This document shows, piece by piece, positions 21,471-36,700 of a DNA stretch of 64,000 bases. The DNA comes from Aphrophora alni. Taxonomy: Eukaryota > Arthropoda > Insecta > Hemiptera > Aphrophoridae. The notes beneath the pieces were generated by a model that was not told the DNA's origin, did not search any database, and was given only the letters and a program-made list of their open reading frames with translations. How positions within the stretch are numbered: the stretch's first letter is position 1; each line of letters starts with the position of its first letter. The stretch covers positions 26,679,949-26,743,948 of the forward strand of contig OY740774.1 in the NCBI GenBank assembly GCA_963513935.1. The letters are read 5' to 3'. Both the position numbers and the translations under genes were made by a program.

Positions 21471-24400
21471 CAAATAAACACAAATAAATAAATCTTCTGG
21501 AGAATAATGTTTTCTGTTTTTGTAAAATGTAATGATTATCATAATGGTTTTTCGGATTTAGACAAAAACAACAACTTCACACACACCCACACTAGAAGTC
21601 AGTCAGTGAGATAAAAATGAGTGAGCTCTGTGAACATTTCATAATCCTTAGTGTCGGCGTATCCATAACAAAGATTCCAATATTTACGAAGTTTCAGTAA
21701 TATTTATATTAATAAGAGTATATATTTATTAGATTTAATATAATAATACATAAAACATTTTCCAAAGTAAATGTTGAAACTTTTAACTATCTCGCCAAAA
21801 ACAGTTTAAAAGCAATTTATCACTTTCTTAATTACAAAATGTTAAAATAAAAAACTTTTAAGGAGTAAAATTTAATGAATGAATTGTAATTATAATTCCT
21901 TTGAATTGTTTATGGAGCTGTCTAATATAAATTTTGATTATTGAAATTATTTGAGAGTAATAAACTAGAATCAGTATTGAATAAATGTTTGGAATAGAGG
22001 GCGAGTTTGATTTAGAGCTTAAAACTACTTCCCTCCCTGCTGGATTATATCTTGAAGAATATATGGGTTTAAAAACTTATATTTCTTATATATCAAATGT
22101 CTCTTTATTAAATGTACAATTGTCATGGTTATTAAGATTGAAATAAATAACCAAATGTAAATATAATTTATATATTTTTACAGTAGATTAAATAATGTTA
22201 GATTTAATATTACAATTTATTTTGTATTTTCCTATACTTTAAAAGCCCATCAGTGTTTACATTAGTAAGTACGGGGCCGGCAAACCCGAATGATCCTAGC
22301 TGGATCTAAACCTTTTTCAAGTAGTCTTGAGTTAAATTCCTCTCTTTCATCTTTCCCATTAGTTTCCTATTGGCAAATAAGTGTTTTTTTACGATCCTGG
22401 TGCTATTAGAGTATTCTAGGGTATAGCAATTATTTTATGTTTTTATACCTACTATTATTATAATGACTGAGATTTGTGTTGCTTTTAAACAACAAGAAAA
22501 TAATTTAGTTTTGAATTATAAATTTTTAATAAATATAAAACAATGATTGTTTTTGTATAATTTTTACTTCTTACAAAAAACGAACTGGATATAGTTTTTC
22601 ATGTATATAACTAAATTAATAAGAAATGAAAGAGTCGAAATTGTTTTCGCTAATATCTTGTTTACTAAACTTATTCATACCAACAGACATCAATAATTTA
22701 TTCATATTGTTAATATAATCATATTGTTAATTTATTCATATATGATAGGCAATATTATAATCATAGAAACAGTATTTATTCGTGATTTTCAATGTTTGTT
22801 TATAAAAAATAAGAAATAACTGCAATAGAAGATAATACATTTTAACATGAATATGTTACTTTTGTACTACAGCCTGTCCGGAACCACATGAGCTCTAGTT
22901 TTGCACGATATGTACAACGTTTTCGATATTTCAATATGATATACCTTTGCTGTAACTTATTTCCTGTAGAAGATATTCAATATATGACATTTAATAGTGG
23001 TATAATCATATTAGGATTTTCACACGAGATTAGTTAAGAAGTATTTAGAACACTGAAAAACAGTTGTAAGGGTAAATAACAACTATTTTACTATTTTTTT
23101 TTGTAAAGTAATTGGTAGTTTTGCAATAATTATTAAAGAGTACTTACATTACATAATCGTTGTAATATTTTATACTGTAATCAATAGGTAATGGACACGC
23201 TTCGACTACCATTAGAAGCAAACACACTAACAAGACGAGTTTTGATGACTCAGTCATCATTATCTGTTGTTACATGTTAACTGCATGCACATCATGTTAA
23301 CTGTAGATGTTCCACAAGTGGCTGAATATTTTAGGTGAACATATTTTGGTCTTAATATTTGTCAAAAGTCCTTTTTAATAAACAATATTGGCTAATTGGC
23401 TAATATTATTGTGAAAAAACCGAAAGTCAACCTTTAAGCAGTAAAGTTGCTTAAGCAATACCATTGAATTGTATTTCAAGTCAAGACTCTAAACATCTCC
23501 ACTTAAACTCATTTTTATTCGGTTATCATCAACACATATGATGATGATGTATTACCTAAGCCAAATCTGAAAAAAAAATCTACCTTTGAACAAATCGGGT
23601 TTCAAATGAGACCAAATTATTGTCTTTTATTTTTAATAAGATAATATTTCAAATACATATGATGATATACAATCTTCAATGACCACTGTGGTGTAATTTT
23701 GAATATTTATTGATAATTTCCCTAATCTTAATATAGGAATATAAACATAAAACACGGTTTCAGTAATTATTATAAAGTTTATCTCCCTTATATACTTTTC
23801 CGTACATTTCGATAACATCGTTATCATCAGAAAGTTCTACTAATAAACTAGAATTAAACTGTTAAAAATAACTATTACCCTTATGTTGACACTACAGTGA
23901 CCTTTTGATTTTGTAATTAAAATGTCCATCTTTGCGACATTCATATCACTCTATAAATAAACTATAAATCATATTCGGAGATTGTGACCATATGACCTAA
24001 CCCACTGTCGCATGGACACATTTTGAGGTTTTTGGTGACTAATTCTCTAAGCCGCCATCTGGACTTATTTAGGGACGATTTTCGTACGGTTTGTTATAAT
24101 AGAAAAAAAAACACATTTTGCCATTATTTGACAAAAATTATGAAAAGGTAATTTCGTTTCATTTTTATATATTAAAAACATTGTTTTAATTCACACCCAC
24201 CACAGTTACAATAATTAGTAGATTTGTTTAATGTATTGAGCCTAATTCATTGTTTTAAATATGGATTGTTATTTTCGTTGTTATGGTAACTTAATTCGCA
24301 TGTTAAAGTATAATATCAATTTAATAAAGAACATTCAATAATTAAATCTCATTAGCCTAAACGAATTGTTTTAATGCATTTTACAAGTAATGGATCTAAT

Positions 24401-25499
24401 TATCTGTTTTAAGTGTATGATACTATTTGATTGTTTACTAAGTTTGTAAGTTAAATCAAAAAAAAGTTTAAAACCATTTCAAAATAATAATTATTTGACA
24501 TTGGAAATTATTTGACAATATTGACATTGGAATATTTGAAATTATTGACAAATATTAAGACCAATACATGTTCACTTGAAATATTGAGCCACTTGTGGAA
24601 CATCTACAATTAACATGGTGTGCAGTTACCATGCAACAACAGAAAATGATGAACGAGTCATCAAAACTCGTCTTGTTAGTGTGTTTGCTTCATGGCAATC
24701 GAAGCGTGTCCATTACCTATTGATTACAGTATAAAATATTACAACGATTATGTAATGTAAGTACTAGCTTTAATAATTATTGCAAAACTACCAATTACTT
24801 TACAAAAAAAAAAAAATAGTAAAATAGTTGTTAAATTGCCCTTACAGCTGTTTTTCAGTGTTCTAAATACTTGACTAATCTCGTGTAAAAATCTGAATAT
24901 GATTATACCACTATTAAATGTCATATATTGAATATCTTCTACAGGAAATAAGTTTCAGCAAAAGTACATCATATTGCAATATCGAAGAGGTTGTACATAT
25001 CGTGCAAAACTCTAGCACAAGTGGATCCGGACAGGCTATAGTACAAAAGTAACATATTCATGTTACAATTGCAGTTATATCTACTTTTATATAAACCAAT
25101 ATTGAAAATCACGAGTAAATACTTTTCTATGGCGATAATATAGCTTATCATATATGATTAAATTAACAACATGATTAAATTAACAATATGAATAAATTGT
25201 TGATATCTGTTGGTATGAATAAGATTTTTAATAAACGAGGTATTAGCGGAAACAGTTTCTACTCTTTTATTTATTTTAGTTTTATTTATAAACATTAAAA
25301 ACTATATCCAGTTGGTTTTTTAGAAGAAGTAAAATTATACAAAAACAATTCCTGTTTTATATTTATTAAAAAATAATAATTCAAAACTTTTTTTTTCCTT
25401 GTTGTTTAAAGGCAACACAAATCTCAGTCATTATAAAGGAAGGCCTAAAAACATAAAATAATTGCTATACCCTAGAATACTCTAATAGCGCCAGGATCG
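21471..25499 (+). repeat. Satellite unit U2
   Basis: Left arm 22391-23364, centre 23365-24545, right arm 24546-25499. The CA tract is short and interrupted (about 21577-21592). Carries a 50-bp centre segment (24005-24054) shared in full only with U4. Closest to U4, 8.08 kb away, including an identical 195-bp stretch coding a meaningless 64-codon frame. Confidence 0.95.
23794..23835 (-). other. Conserved hairpin with CTGATGA...GAAA layout in the satellite centre (U2 example)
   Basis: On the minus strand: ACTTT, CTGATGA, a hairpin with stem GATAAC/GTTATC that overlaps the end of CTGATGA, then GAAA, then AAAGT pairing with the first ACTTT. Every unit from U2 to U12 has it; U1 has GATA in place of GAAA. 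It resembles a hammerhead core, but no proper helix III or cleavage triplet is visible, so activity is doubtful. Confidence 0.3.
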
Positions 25500-25604
25500 C
25501 AAAAAAACACAAATAAATTAATTTTCCTGAGAATAATGTTCTCTGTTTTTGTAAAATGTAATGATTATCATAATGGTTTTTCGCATTTAGACAAAAACAA
25601 CAAC

Positions 25605-25649
<45 letters not shown>

Positions 25650-28600
25650 TAGAAGTCAGTCAGTGAGATAAAAATGAGTGAGATCAGTGAACATTTCATA
25701 ATCCTTAGTGTCGGCGTATCCATAACAATGATTCCAATATTTACAAAGTTTCAGATATATTTATATTAATAAAGTTTATATTTATTAGATTTAGTATAAT
25801 AATACATAAAACATTTTCCAAAGTAAATGTTGAAACTTTAACAACTTTCTCGCCAAAAACAGTTTAAAAGCAATTTATGACTTTCTTAATTACAAAATGT
25901 TAAAATACAAATATTTTAAGGTGTAAAATTTAATGATTAAATTGTAATTATAATTCCTTTGAATTGTTTATGGAGTTGTCTAATATAAATTTGGATTAGT
26001 GAAATTATTTGAGAGTAATAAACTAGAATCAGTATTGAATAAATGTTTGGAATAGAGGGCGAGTTTGATTTAGAGCTTAAAACTACTTCCCTCCCTGCTG
26101 GATTATATCTTGAAGAATATATGGGTTTAAAAACTTATATTTCTTATATATCAAATGTCTCTTTATTAAATGTACAATTGTCATGGTTATTAAGATTGAA
26201 ATAAATAACCAAATGTAAATATAATTTATATATTTTTACACTAGATTAAATAATGTTAGATTTAATATTACAATTTATTTTGTATTTTCCTATACTTTAA
26301 AAGCCCATCAGTGTTTACATTAGTAAGTACGGGGCCGGCAAACCCGAATGATCCTAGCTGGATCCAAACCTTTTTCAAGTAGTCTTGAGTTAAATTCCTC
26401 TCTTTCATCTTTCCCATTAGTTTCCTATTGGCAAAATAAATAAGTGTTTTTTTACGATCCTGGTGCTATTAGAGTATTCTAGGGTATAGCAATTATTTTA
26501 TGTTTTTATACCTACTATTATTATAATGACTGAGATTTGTGTTGCTTTTAAACAACAAGAAAATAATTTAGTTTTGAATTATAAATTTTTAATAAATATA
26601 AAACAGTGATTGTTTTTGTATAATTTTTACTTCTTACAAAAAACGAACTGGATATAGTTTTTCATGTATATAACTAAATTAATAAGAAATGAAAAGGTCG
26701 AAATTGTTTTCGCTAATATCTTGTTTACTAAACTTATTCATACCAACAGACATCAATAATTTATTCATATTGTTAATATAATCATATTGTTAATTTATTC
26801 ATATATGATAGGCAATATTATATTCATAGAAAAAGTATTTATTCGTGATTTTCAATGTTTGTTTATAAAAAATAAGAAATAACTGCAATAGAAGATAATA
26901 CATTTTAACATGAATATGTTACTTTTGTACTACAGCCTGTCCGGAACCACATGAGCTCTAGTTTTGCACGATATGTACAACGTTTTCGATATTTCAATAT
27001 GATATACCTTTGCTGTAACTTATTTCCTGTAGAAGATATTCAATATATGACATTTAATAGTGGTATAATCATATTAGGATTTTCACACGAGATTAGTTAA
27101 GAAGTATTTAGAACACTGAAAAACAGTTGTAAGGGTAAATAACAACTATTTTACTATTTTTTTTTTGTAAAGTAATTGGTAGTTTTGCAATAATTATTAA
27201 AGAGTACTTACATTACATAATCGTTGTAATATTTTATACTGTAATCAATAGGTAATGGACACGCTTCGACTGCCATGAGAAGCAAACACACTAACAAGAC
27301 GAGTTTTGATGACTCAGTCATCATTATCTGTTGTTACATGTTAACTGCATGCACATCATGTTAATTGTAGATGTTCCACAAGTGACTGAATATTTTAGGT
27401 GAACATATTTTGGTCTTAATATTTGTCAAAAGTCCTTTTTAATAAACAATATTGGCTAATTGGCTAATATTATTGTGAAAAAACCGAAAGTCAACCTTTA
27501 AGCAGTAAAGTTGCATGCAATACCATTGAATTGTATTTCAAGTCAAGACTCTAAACATCTCCACTTAAACTCATTTTTATTCGGTTATCATCAACACATA
27601 TGATGATGATGTATTACCTAAACCAAATCTGAAAAAAATCTACCTTTGTACAAATCGGGTTTCAAATGAGACCAAATTATTGTCTTTTATTTTTAATAAG
27701 ATAATATTTCAAATACATATGATGATATACAATTCAATGACCACTGTGGTGTAATTTTGAATATTTATTGATAAATTTCCCTAATCTTAATATAGGAATA
27801 TAAACATAAAACACTGTTTCAGTAATTATTATAAAGTTTATCTCCCTTATATACTTTTCCGTACATTTCGATAACATCGTTATCATCAGAAAGTTCTACT
27901 AATAAACTAGAATTAAACTGTTAAAAATAACTATTACCCTTATGTTGACACTACAGTGACCTTTTGATTTTGTAATTAAAATGTCCATCTTTGCGACATT
28001 CAGATCACTCTATAAATAAACTATAAATCATATTCAGAGATTGTGACCGTATGACCTAACCCACCATCTGGACTTATTTAGGGACGATTTTCGTACGGTT
28101 TGTTATAATAGAAAAAAACACATTTTGCCATTATTTGACAAAAATTATGAAAAGGTAATTTCGTTTCATTTTTATATATTAAAAACATTATTTTAATTCA
28201 CACCACAGTTACAATAATTAGTAGATTTGTTTAATGTATTGAGCCTAATTCATTGTTTTAAATATGGATTGTTATTTTCGTTGTTATGGTAACTTAATTT
28301 GCATGTTAAAGTATAATATCAATTTAATAAAGAACATTCAATAATTAAATCTCATTAGCCTAAACGTATTGTTTTAATGCATTTTACAAGTAATGGATCT
28401 AATTATCTGTTTTAAGTGTATGATACTATTTGATTGTTTACTAAGTTTGTAAGTTAAATCAAAAAACAAGTTTAAAACCATTTCAAAATCATAATTCTTT
28501 GACATTGGAAATTATTTGACAATATTGACATTGGAATATTTGAAATTATTGACAAATATTAAGACCAATACATGTTCACTTGAAATATTGAGCCACTTGT

Positions 28601-29505
28601 GGAACATCTACAATTAACATGGTGTGCAGTTACCATGCAACAACAGAAAATGATGAACGAGTCATCAAAACTCGTCTTGTTAGTGGGTTTGCTTCATGGC
28701 AATCGAAGCGTGCCCATTACCTATTGATTACAGTATAAAATATTACAACAATTATGTAATGTAAGTACTAGCTATAATAATTATTGCAAAACTACCAATT
28801 ACTTTACAAAAAAAAAATATTAGTAAAATAGTTGTTAAATTGCCCTTACAGCTGTTTTTCAGTGTTCTAAATACTTGACTAATCTCGTGTAAAAATCTGA
28901 ATATGATTATACCACTATTAAATGTCATATATTGAATATCTTCTACAGGAAATAAGTTTCAGCAAAAGTATATCATATTGCAATATCGAAGAGGTTGTAC
29001 ATATCGTGCAAAACTCTAGCACAAGTGGATCCGGACAGGCTATAGTACAAAAGTAACATATTCATGTTACAATTGGAGTTATATCTACTTTTATATAAAC
29101 CAATATTGAAAATCACGAGTAAATACTTTTTCTATGGCGATAATATAGCTTATCATATATGATTAAATTAACAACATGATTAAATTAACAATATGAATAA
29201 ATTATTGATATCTGTTGGTATGAATAAGATTTTTAATAAACGAGGTATTAGCGGATACAGTTTCTACTCTTTTATTTATTTTAGTTTTATTTATAAACAT
29301 TAAAAACTATATCCAGTTGGTTTTTTAGAAGAAGTAAAATTATACAAAAACAATTCCTGTTTTATATTTATTAAAAAATAATAATTCAAAACTAAATTAT
29401 TTCCTTGTTGTTTAAAGGCAACACAAATCTCAGTCATTATAAAGGAAGGCCTAAAAACATAAAATAATTGCTATACCCTAGAATATTCTAATAGCGCCAG
29501 GATCG
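25500..29505 (+). repeat. Satellite unit U3
   Basis: Left arm 26454-27428, right arm 28550-29505; CA tract 25607-25646. Lacks the 50-bp centre segment. Resembles U5 (two units away) over much of its length. Confidence 0.95.
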
Positions 29506-29610
29506 CAAAAAAACACAAATAAATTAATTTTCTGGAGAATAATGTTCTCTGTTTTTGTAAAATGTAATGATTATCATAATGGTTTTTCGCATTTAGACAA
29601 AAACAACAAC

Positions 29611-29668
<58 letters not shown>

Positions 29669-32600
29669 AAGTCAGTCAGTGAGATAAAAATGAGTGAGAT
29701 CAGTGAACATTTCATAATCCTTAGTGTCGGCGTATCCATAACAATGATTCCAATATTTACAAAGTTTCAGATATATTTATATTAATAAAGTTTATATTTA
29801 TTAGATTTAGTATAATAATACATAAAACATTTTCCAAAGTAAATGTTGAAACTTTAACAACTTTCTCGCCAAAAACAGTTTAAATGCAATTTATGACTTT
29901 CTTAATTACAAAATGTTAAAATACAAATATTTTAAGGTGTAAAATTTAATGATTAAATTGTAATTATAATTCCTTTGAATTGTTTATGGAGTTGTCTAAT
30001 ATAAATTTGGATTAGTGAAATTATTTGAGAGTAATAAACTAGAATCAGTATTGAATAAATGTTTGGAATAGAGGGCGAGTTTGATTTAGAGCTTAAAACT
30101 ACTTCCCTCCCTGCTGGATTATATCTTGAAGAATATATGGGTTTAAAAACTTATATTTCTTATATATCAAATGTCTCTTTATTAAATGTACAATTGTCAT
30201 GGTTATTAAGATTGAAATAAATAACCAAATGTAAATATAATTTATATATTTTTACAGTAGATTAAATAATGTTAGATTTAATATTACAATTTATTTTGTA
30301 TTTTCCTATACTTTAAAAGCCCATCAGTGTTTACATTAGTAAGTACGGGGCCGGCAAACCCGAATGATCCTAGCTGGATCTAAACCTTTTTCAAGTAGTC
30401 TTGAGTTAAATTCCTCTCTTTCATCATTCCCATTAGTTTCCTATTGGCAAAATAAATAAGTGTTTTTTTACGATCCTGGTGCTATTAGAGTATTCTAGGG
30501 TATAGCAATTATTTTATGTTTTTATACCTACTATTATTATAATGACTGAGATTTGTGTTGCTTTTAAACAACTAGAAAATAATTTAGTTTTGAATTATAA
30601 ATTTTTAATAAATATAAAACAATGATTGTTTTTGTATAATTTTTACTTCTTACAAAAAACGAACTGGATATAGTTTTTCATGTATATAACTAAATTAATA
30701 AGAAATGAAAGAGTCGAAATTGTTTTCGCTAATATCTTGTTTACTAAACTTATTCATACCAACAGACATCAATAATTTATTCATATTGTTAATATAATCA
30801 TATTGTTAATTTATTCATATATGATAGGCAATATTATAATCATAGAAACAGTATTTATTCGTGATTTTCAATGTTGGTTTATAAAAAAGTTGAAATAACT
30901 GACACAGATAATACATTTTAACATGAATATGTTACTTTTGTACTACAGCCAATCCGGAACCACATGAGCTCTAGTTTTGCACGTTATGTACAACGTCTTC
31001 GATATTTCAATATGATATACTTTTGCTGTAACTTATTTCCTGTAGAAGATATTCATTATATGACATTTAATAGTGGTATAATCATATTAGGATTTTCACA
31101 CGAGATTAGTTAAGAAGTATTTAGAACACTGAAAAACAGTTGTAAGGGTAAATAACAACTATTTTACTATTTTTTTTTGTAAAGTAATTGGTAGTTTTGC
31201 AATAATTATTAAAGAGTACTTACATTACATAATCGTTGTAATATTTTATACTGTAATCAATAGGTAATGGACACGCTTCGACTACCATTAGAAGCAAACA
31301 CACTAACAAGACGAGTTTTGATGACTCAGTCATCATTATCTGTTGTTACATGTTAACTGCATGCACATCATGTTAACTGTAGATGTTCCACAAGTGGCTG
31401 AATATTTTAGGTGAACATATTTTGGTCTTAATATTTGTCAAAAGTCCTTTTTAATAAACAATATTGGCTAATTGGCTAATATTATTGTGAAAAAACCGAA
31501 AGTCAACCTTTAAGCAGTAAAGTTGCTTAAGCAATACCATTGAATTGTATTTCAAGTCAAGACTCTAAACATCTCCACTTAAACTCATTTTTATTCGGTT
31601 ATCATCAACACATATGATGATGATGTATTACCTAAGCCAAATCTGAAAAAAAAATCTACCTTTGAACAAATCGGGTTTCAAATGAGACCAAATTATTGTC
31701 TTTTATTTTTAATAAGATAATATTTCAAATACATATGATGATATACAATCTTCAATGACCACTGTGGTGTAATTTTGAATATTTATTGATAATTTCCCTA
31801 ATCTTAATATAGGAATATAAACATAAAACACTGTTTCAGTAATTATTATAAAGTTTATCTCCCTTATATACTTTTCCGTACATTTCGATAACATCGTTAT
31901 CATCAGAAAGTTCTACTAATAAACTAGAATTAAACTGTTAAAAATAACTATTACCCTTATGTTGACACTACAGTGACCTTTTGATTTTGTAATTAAAATG
32001 TCCATCTTTGCGACATTCAGATCACTCTATAAATAAACTATAAATCATATTCGGAGATTGTGACCATATGACCTAACCCACTGTCACATGGACACATTTT
32101 GAGGTTTTTGGTGACTAATTCTCTAAGCCGCCATCTGGACTTATTTAGGGACGATTTTCGTACGGTTTGTTATAATAGAAAAAAAAACACATTTTGCCAT
32201 TATTTGACAAAAATTATGAAAAGGTAATTTCGTTTCATTTTTATATATTAAAAACATTGTTTTAATTCACACCCACCACAGTTACAATAATTAGTAGATT
32301 TGTTTAATGTATTGAGCCTAATTCATTGTTTTAAATATGGATTGTTATTTTCGTTGTTATGGTAACTTAATTCGCATGTTAAAGTATAATATCAATTTAA
32401 TAAAGAACATTCAATAATTAAATCTCATTAGCCTAAACGAATTGTTTTAATGCATTTTACAAGTAATGGATCTAATTATCTGTTTTAAGTGTATGATACT
32501 ATTTGATTGTTTACTAAGTTTGTAAGTTAAATCAAAAAAAAGTTTAAAACCATTTCAAAATAATAATTATTTGACATTGGAAATTATTTGACAATATTGA

Positions 32601-33575
32601 CATTGGAATATTTGAAATTATTGACAAATATTAAGACCAATACATGTTCACTTGAAATATTGAGCCACTTGTGGAACATCTACAATTAACATGGTGTGCA
32701 GTTACCATGCAACAACAGAAAATGATGAACGAGTCATCAAAACTCGTCTTGTTAGTGTGTTTGCTTCATGGCAATCGAAGCGTGTCCATTACCTATTGAT
32801 TACAGTATAAAATATTACAACGATTATGTAATGTAAGTACTAGCTTTAATAATTATTGCAAAACTACCAATTACTTTACAAAAAAAAAAAAATAGTAAAA
32901 TAGTTGTTAAATTGCCCTTACAGCTGTTTTTCAGTGTTCTAAATACTTGACTAATCTCGTGTAAAAATCTGAATATGATTATACCACTATTAAATGTCAT
33001 ATATTGAATATCTTCTACAGGAAATAAGTTTCAGCAAAAGTACATCATATTGCAATATCGAAGAGGTTGTACATATCGTGCAAAACTCTAGCACAAGTGG
33101 ATCCGGACAGGCTATAGTACAAAAGTAACATATTCATGTTACAATTGCAGTTATATCTACTTTTATATAAACCAATATTGAAAATCACGAGTAAATACTT
33201 TTCTATGGCGATAATATAGCTTATCATATATGATTAAATTAACAACATGATTAAATTAACAATATGAATAAATTGTTGATATCTGTTGGTATGAATAAGA
33301 TTTTTAATAAACGAGGTATTAGCGGAAACAGTTTCTACTCTTTTATTTATTTTAGTTTTATTTATAAACATTAAAAACTATATCCAGTTGGTTTTTTAGA
33401 AGAAGTAAAATTATACAAAAACAATTCCTGTTTTATATTTATTAAAAAATAATAATTCAAAACTTTTTTTTTTCTTGTTGTTTAAAGGCAACACAAATCT
33501 CAGTCATTATAAAGGAAGGCCTAAAAACATAAAATAATTGCTATACCCTAGAATACTCTAATAGCGCCAGGATCG
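29506..33575 (+). repeat. Satellite unit U4
   Basis: Left arm 30470-31440, right arm 32622-33575; CA tract 29613-29665. Longest unit (4070 bp). Has the 50-bp centre segment at 32081-32130, as U2 does. Its left arm near 30880-30960 has U1-like variants ('ttggtttataaaaaag', 'gccaatccgg'). Confidence 0.95.
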
Positions 33576-33680
33576 CAAAAAAACACAAATAAATTAATTT
33601 TCCTGAGAATAATGTTCTCTGTTTTTGTAAAATGTAATGATTATCATAATGGTTTTTCGCATTTAGACAAAAACAACAAC

Positions 33681-33729
<49 letters not shown>

Positions 33730-36700
33730 TAGAAGTCAGTCAGTGAGATAAAAATGAGTGAGATCAGTGAACATTTCATAATCCTTAGTGTCGGCGTATC
33801 CATAACAATGATTCCAATATTTACAAAGTTTCAGATATATTTATATTAATAAAGTTTATATTTATTAGATTTAGTATAATAATACATAAAACATTTTCCA
33901 AAGTAAATGTTGAAACTTTAACAACTTTCTCGCCAAAAACAGTTTAAAAGCAATTTATGACTTTCTTAATTACAAAATGTTAAAATACAAATATTTTAAG
34001 GTGTAAAATTTAATGATTAAATTGTAATTATAATTCCTTTGAATTGTTTATGGAGTTGTCTAATATAAATTTGGATTAGTGAAATTATTTGAGAGTAATA
34101 AACTAGAATCAGTATTGAATAAATGTTTGGAATAGAGGGCGAGTTTGATTTAGAGCTTAAAACTACTTCCCTCCCTGCTGGATTATATCTTGAAGAATAT
34201 ATGGGTTTAAAAACTTATATTTCTTATATATCAAATGTCTCTTTATTAAATGTACAATTGTCATGGTTATTAAGATTGAAATAAATAACCAAATGTAAAT
34301 ATAATTTATATATTTTTACAGTAGATTAAATAATGTTAGATTTAATATTACAATTTATTTTGTATTTTCCTATACTTTAAAAGCCCATCAGTGTTTACAT
34401 TAGTAAGTACGGGGCCGGCAAACCCGAATGATCCTAGCTGGATCCAAACCTTTTTCAAGTAGTCTTGAGTTAAATTCCTCTCTTTCATCTTTCCCATTAG
34501 TTTCCTATTGGCAAAATAAATAAGTGTTTTTTTACGATCCTGGTGCTATTAGAGTATTCTAGGGTATAGCAATTATTTTATGTTTTTATACCTACTATTA
34601 TTATAATGACTGAGATTTGTGTTGCTTTTAAACAACAAGAAAATAATTTAGTTTTGAATTATAAATTTTTAATAAATATAAAACAGTGATTGTTTTTGTA
34701 TAATTTTTACTTCTTACAAAAAACGAACTGGATATAGTTTTTCATGTATATAACTAAATTAATAAGAAATGAAAGAGTCGAAATTGTTTTCGCTAATATC
34801 TTGTTTACTAAACTTATTCATACCAACAGACATCAATAATTTATTCATATTGTTAATATAATCATATTGTTAATTTATTCATATATGATAGGCAATATTA
34901 TATTCATAGAAAAAGTATTTATTCGTGATTTTCAATGTTTGTTTATAAAAAATAAGAAATAACTGCAATAGAAGATAATACATTTTAACATGAATATGTT
35001 ACTTTTGTACTACAGCCTGTCCGGAACCACATGAGCTCTAGTTTTGCACGATATGTACAACGTTTTCGATATTTCAATATGATATACCTTTGCTGTAACT
35101 TATTTCCTGTAGAAGATATTCAATATATGACATTTAATAGTGGTATAATCATATTAGGATTTTCACACGAGATTAGTTAAGAAGTATTTAGAACACTGAA
35201 AAACAGTTGTAAGGGTAAATAACAACTATTTTACTATTTTTTTTTTGTAAAGTAATTGGTAGTTTTGCAATAATTATTAAAGAGTACTTACATTACATAA
35301 TCGTTGTAATATTTTATACTGTAATCAATAGGTAATGGACACGCTTCGACTGCCATGAGAAGCAAACACACTAACAAGACGAGTTTTGATGACTCAGTCA
35401 TCATTATCTGTTGTTACATGTTAACTGCATGCACATCATGTTAATTGTAGATGTTCCACAAGTGACTGAATATTTTAGGTGAACATATTTTGGTCTTAAT
35501 ATTTGTCAAAAGTCCTTTTTAATAAACAATATTGGCTAATTGGCTAATATTATTGTGAAAAAACCGAAAGTCAACCTTTAAGCAGTAAAGTTGCATGCAA
35601 TACCATTGAATTGTATTTCAAGTCAAGACTCTAAACATCTCCACTTAAACTCATTTTTATTCGGTTATCATCAACACATATGATGATGATGTATTACCTA
35701 AACCAAATCTGAAAAAAATCTACCTTTGTACAAATCGGGTTTCAAATGAGACCAAATTATTGTCTTTTATTTTTAATAAGATAATATTTCAAATACATAT
35801 GATGATATACAATTCAATGACCACTGTGGTGTAATTTTGAATATTTATTGATAAATTTCCCTAATCTTAATATAGGAATATAAACATAAAACACTGTTTC
35901 AGTAATTATTATAAAGTTTATCTCCCTTATATACTTTTCCGTACATTTCGATAACATCGTTATCATCAGAAAGTTCTACTAATAAACTAGAATTAAACTG
36001 TTAAAAATAACTATTACCCTTATGTTGACACTACAGTGACCTTTTGATTTTGTAATTAAAATGTCCATCTTTGCGACATTCAGATCACTCTATAAATAAA
36101 CTATAAATCATATTCAGAGATTGTGACCGTATGACCTAACCCACCATCTGGACTTATTTAGGGACGATTTTCGTACGGTTTGTTATAATAGAAAAAAAAC
36201 ACATTTTGCCATTATTTGACAAAAATTATGAAAAGGTAATTTCGTTTCATTTTTATATATTAAAAACATTATTTTAATTCACACCACAGTTACAATAATT
36301 AGTAGATTTGTTTAATGTATTGAGCCTAATTCATTGTTTTAAATATGGATTGTTATTTTCGTTGTTATGGTAACTTAATTCGCATGTTAAAGTATAATAT
36401 CAATTTAATAAAGAACATTCAATAATTAAATCTCATTAGCCTAAACGTATTGTTTTAATGCATTTTACAAGTAATGGATCTAATTATCTGTTTTAAGTGT
36501 ATGATACTATTTGATTGTTTACTAAGTTTGTAAGTTAAATCAAAAAACAAGTTTAAAACCATTTCAAAATCATAATTCTTTGACATTGGAAATTATTTGA
36601 CAATATTGACATTGGAATATTTGAAATTATTGACAAATATTAAGACCAATACACGTTCACTTGAAATATTGAGCCGCTTGTGGAACATCTACAATTAACA

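Noticed and set aside
23633..33227. 60-65-codon frames recurring in satellite units
   Set aside because: Present in U2 and U4 but broken in other units; repeated only because the DNA is repeated.
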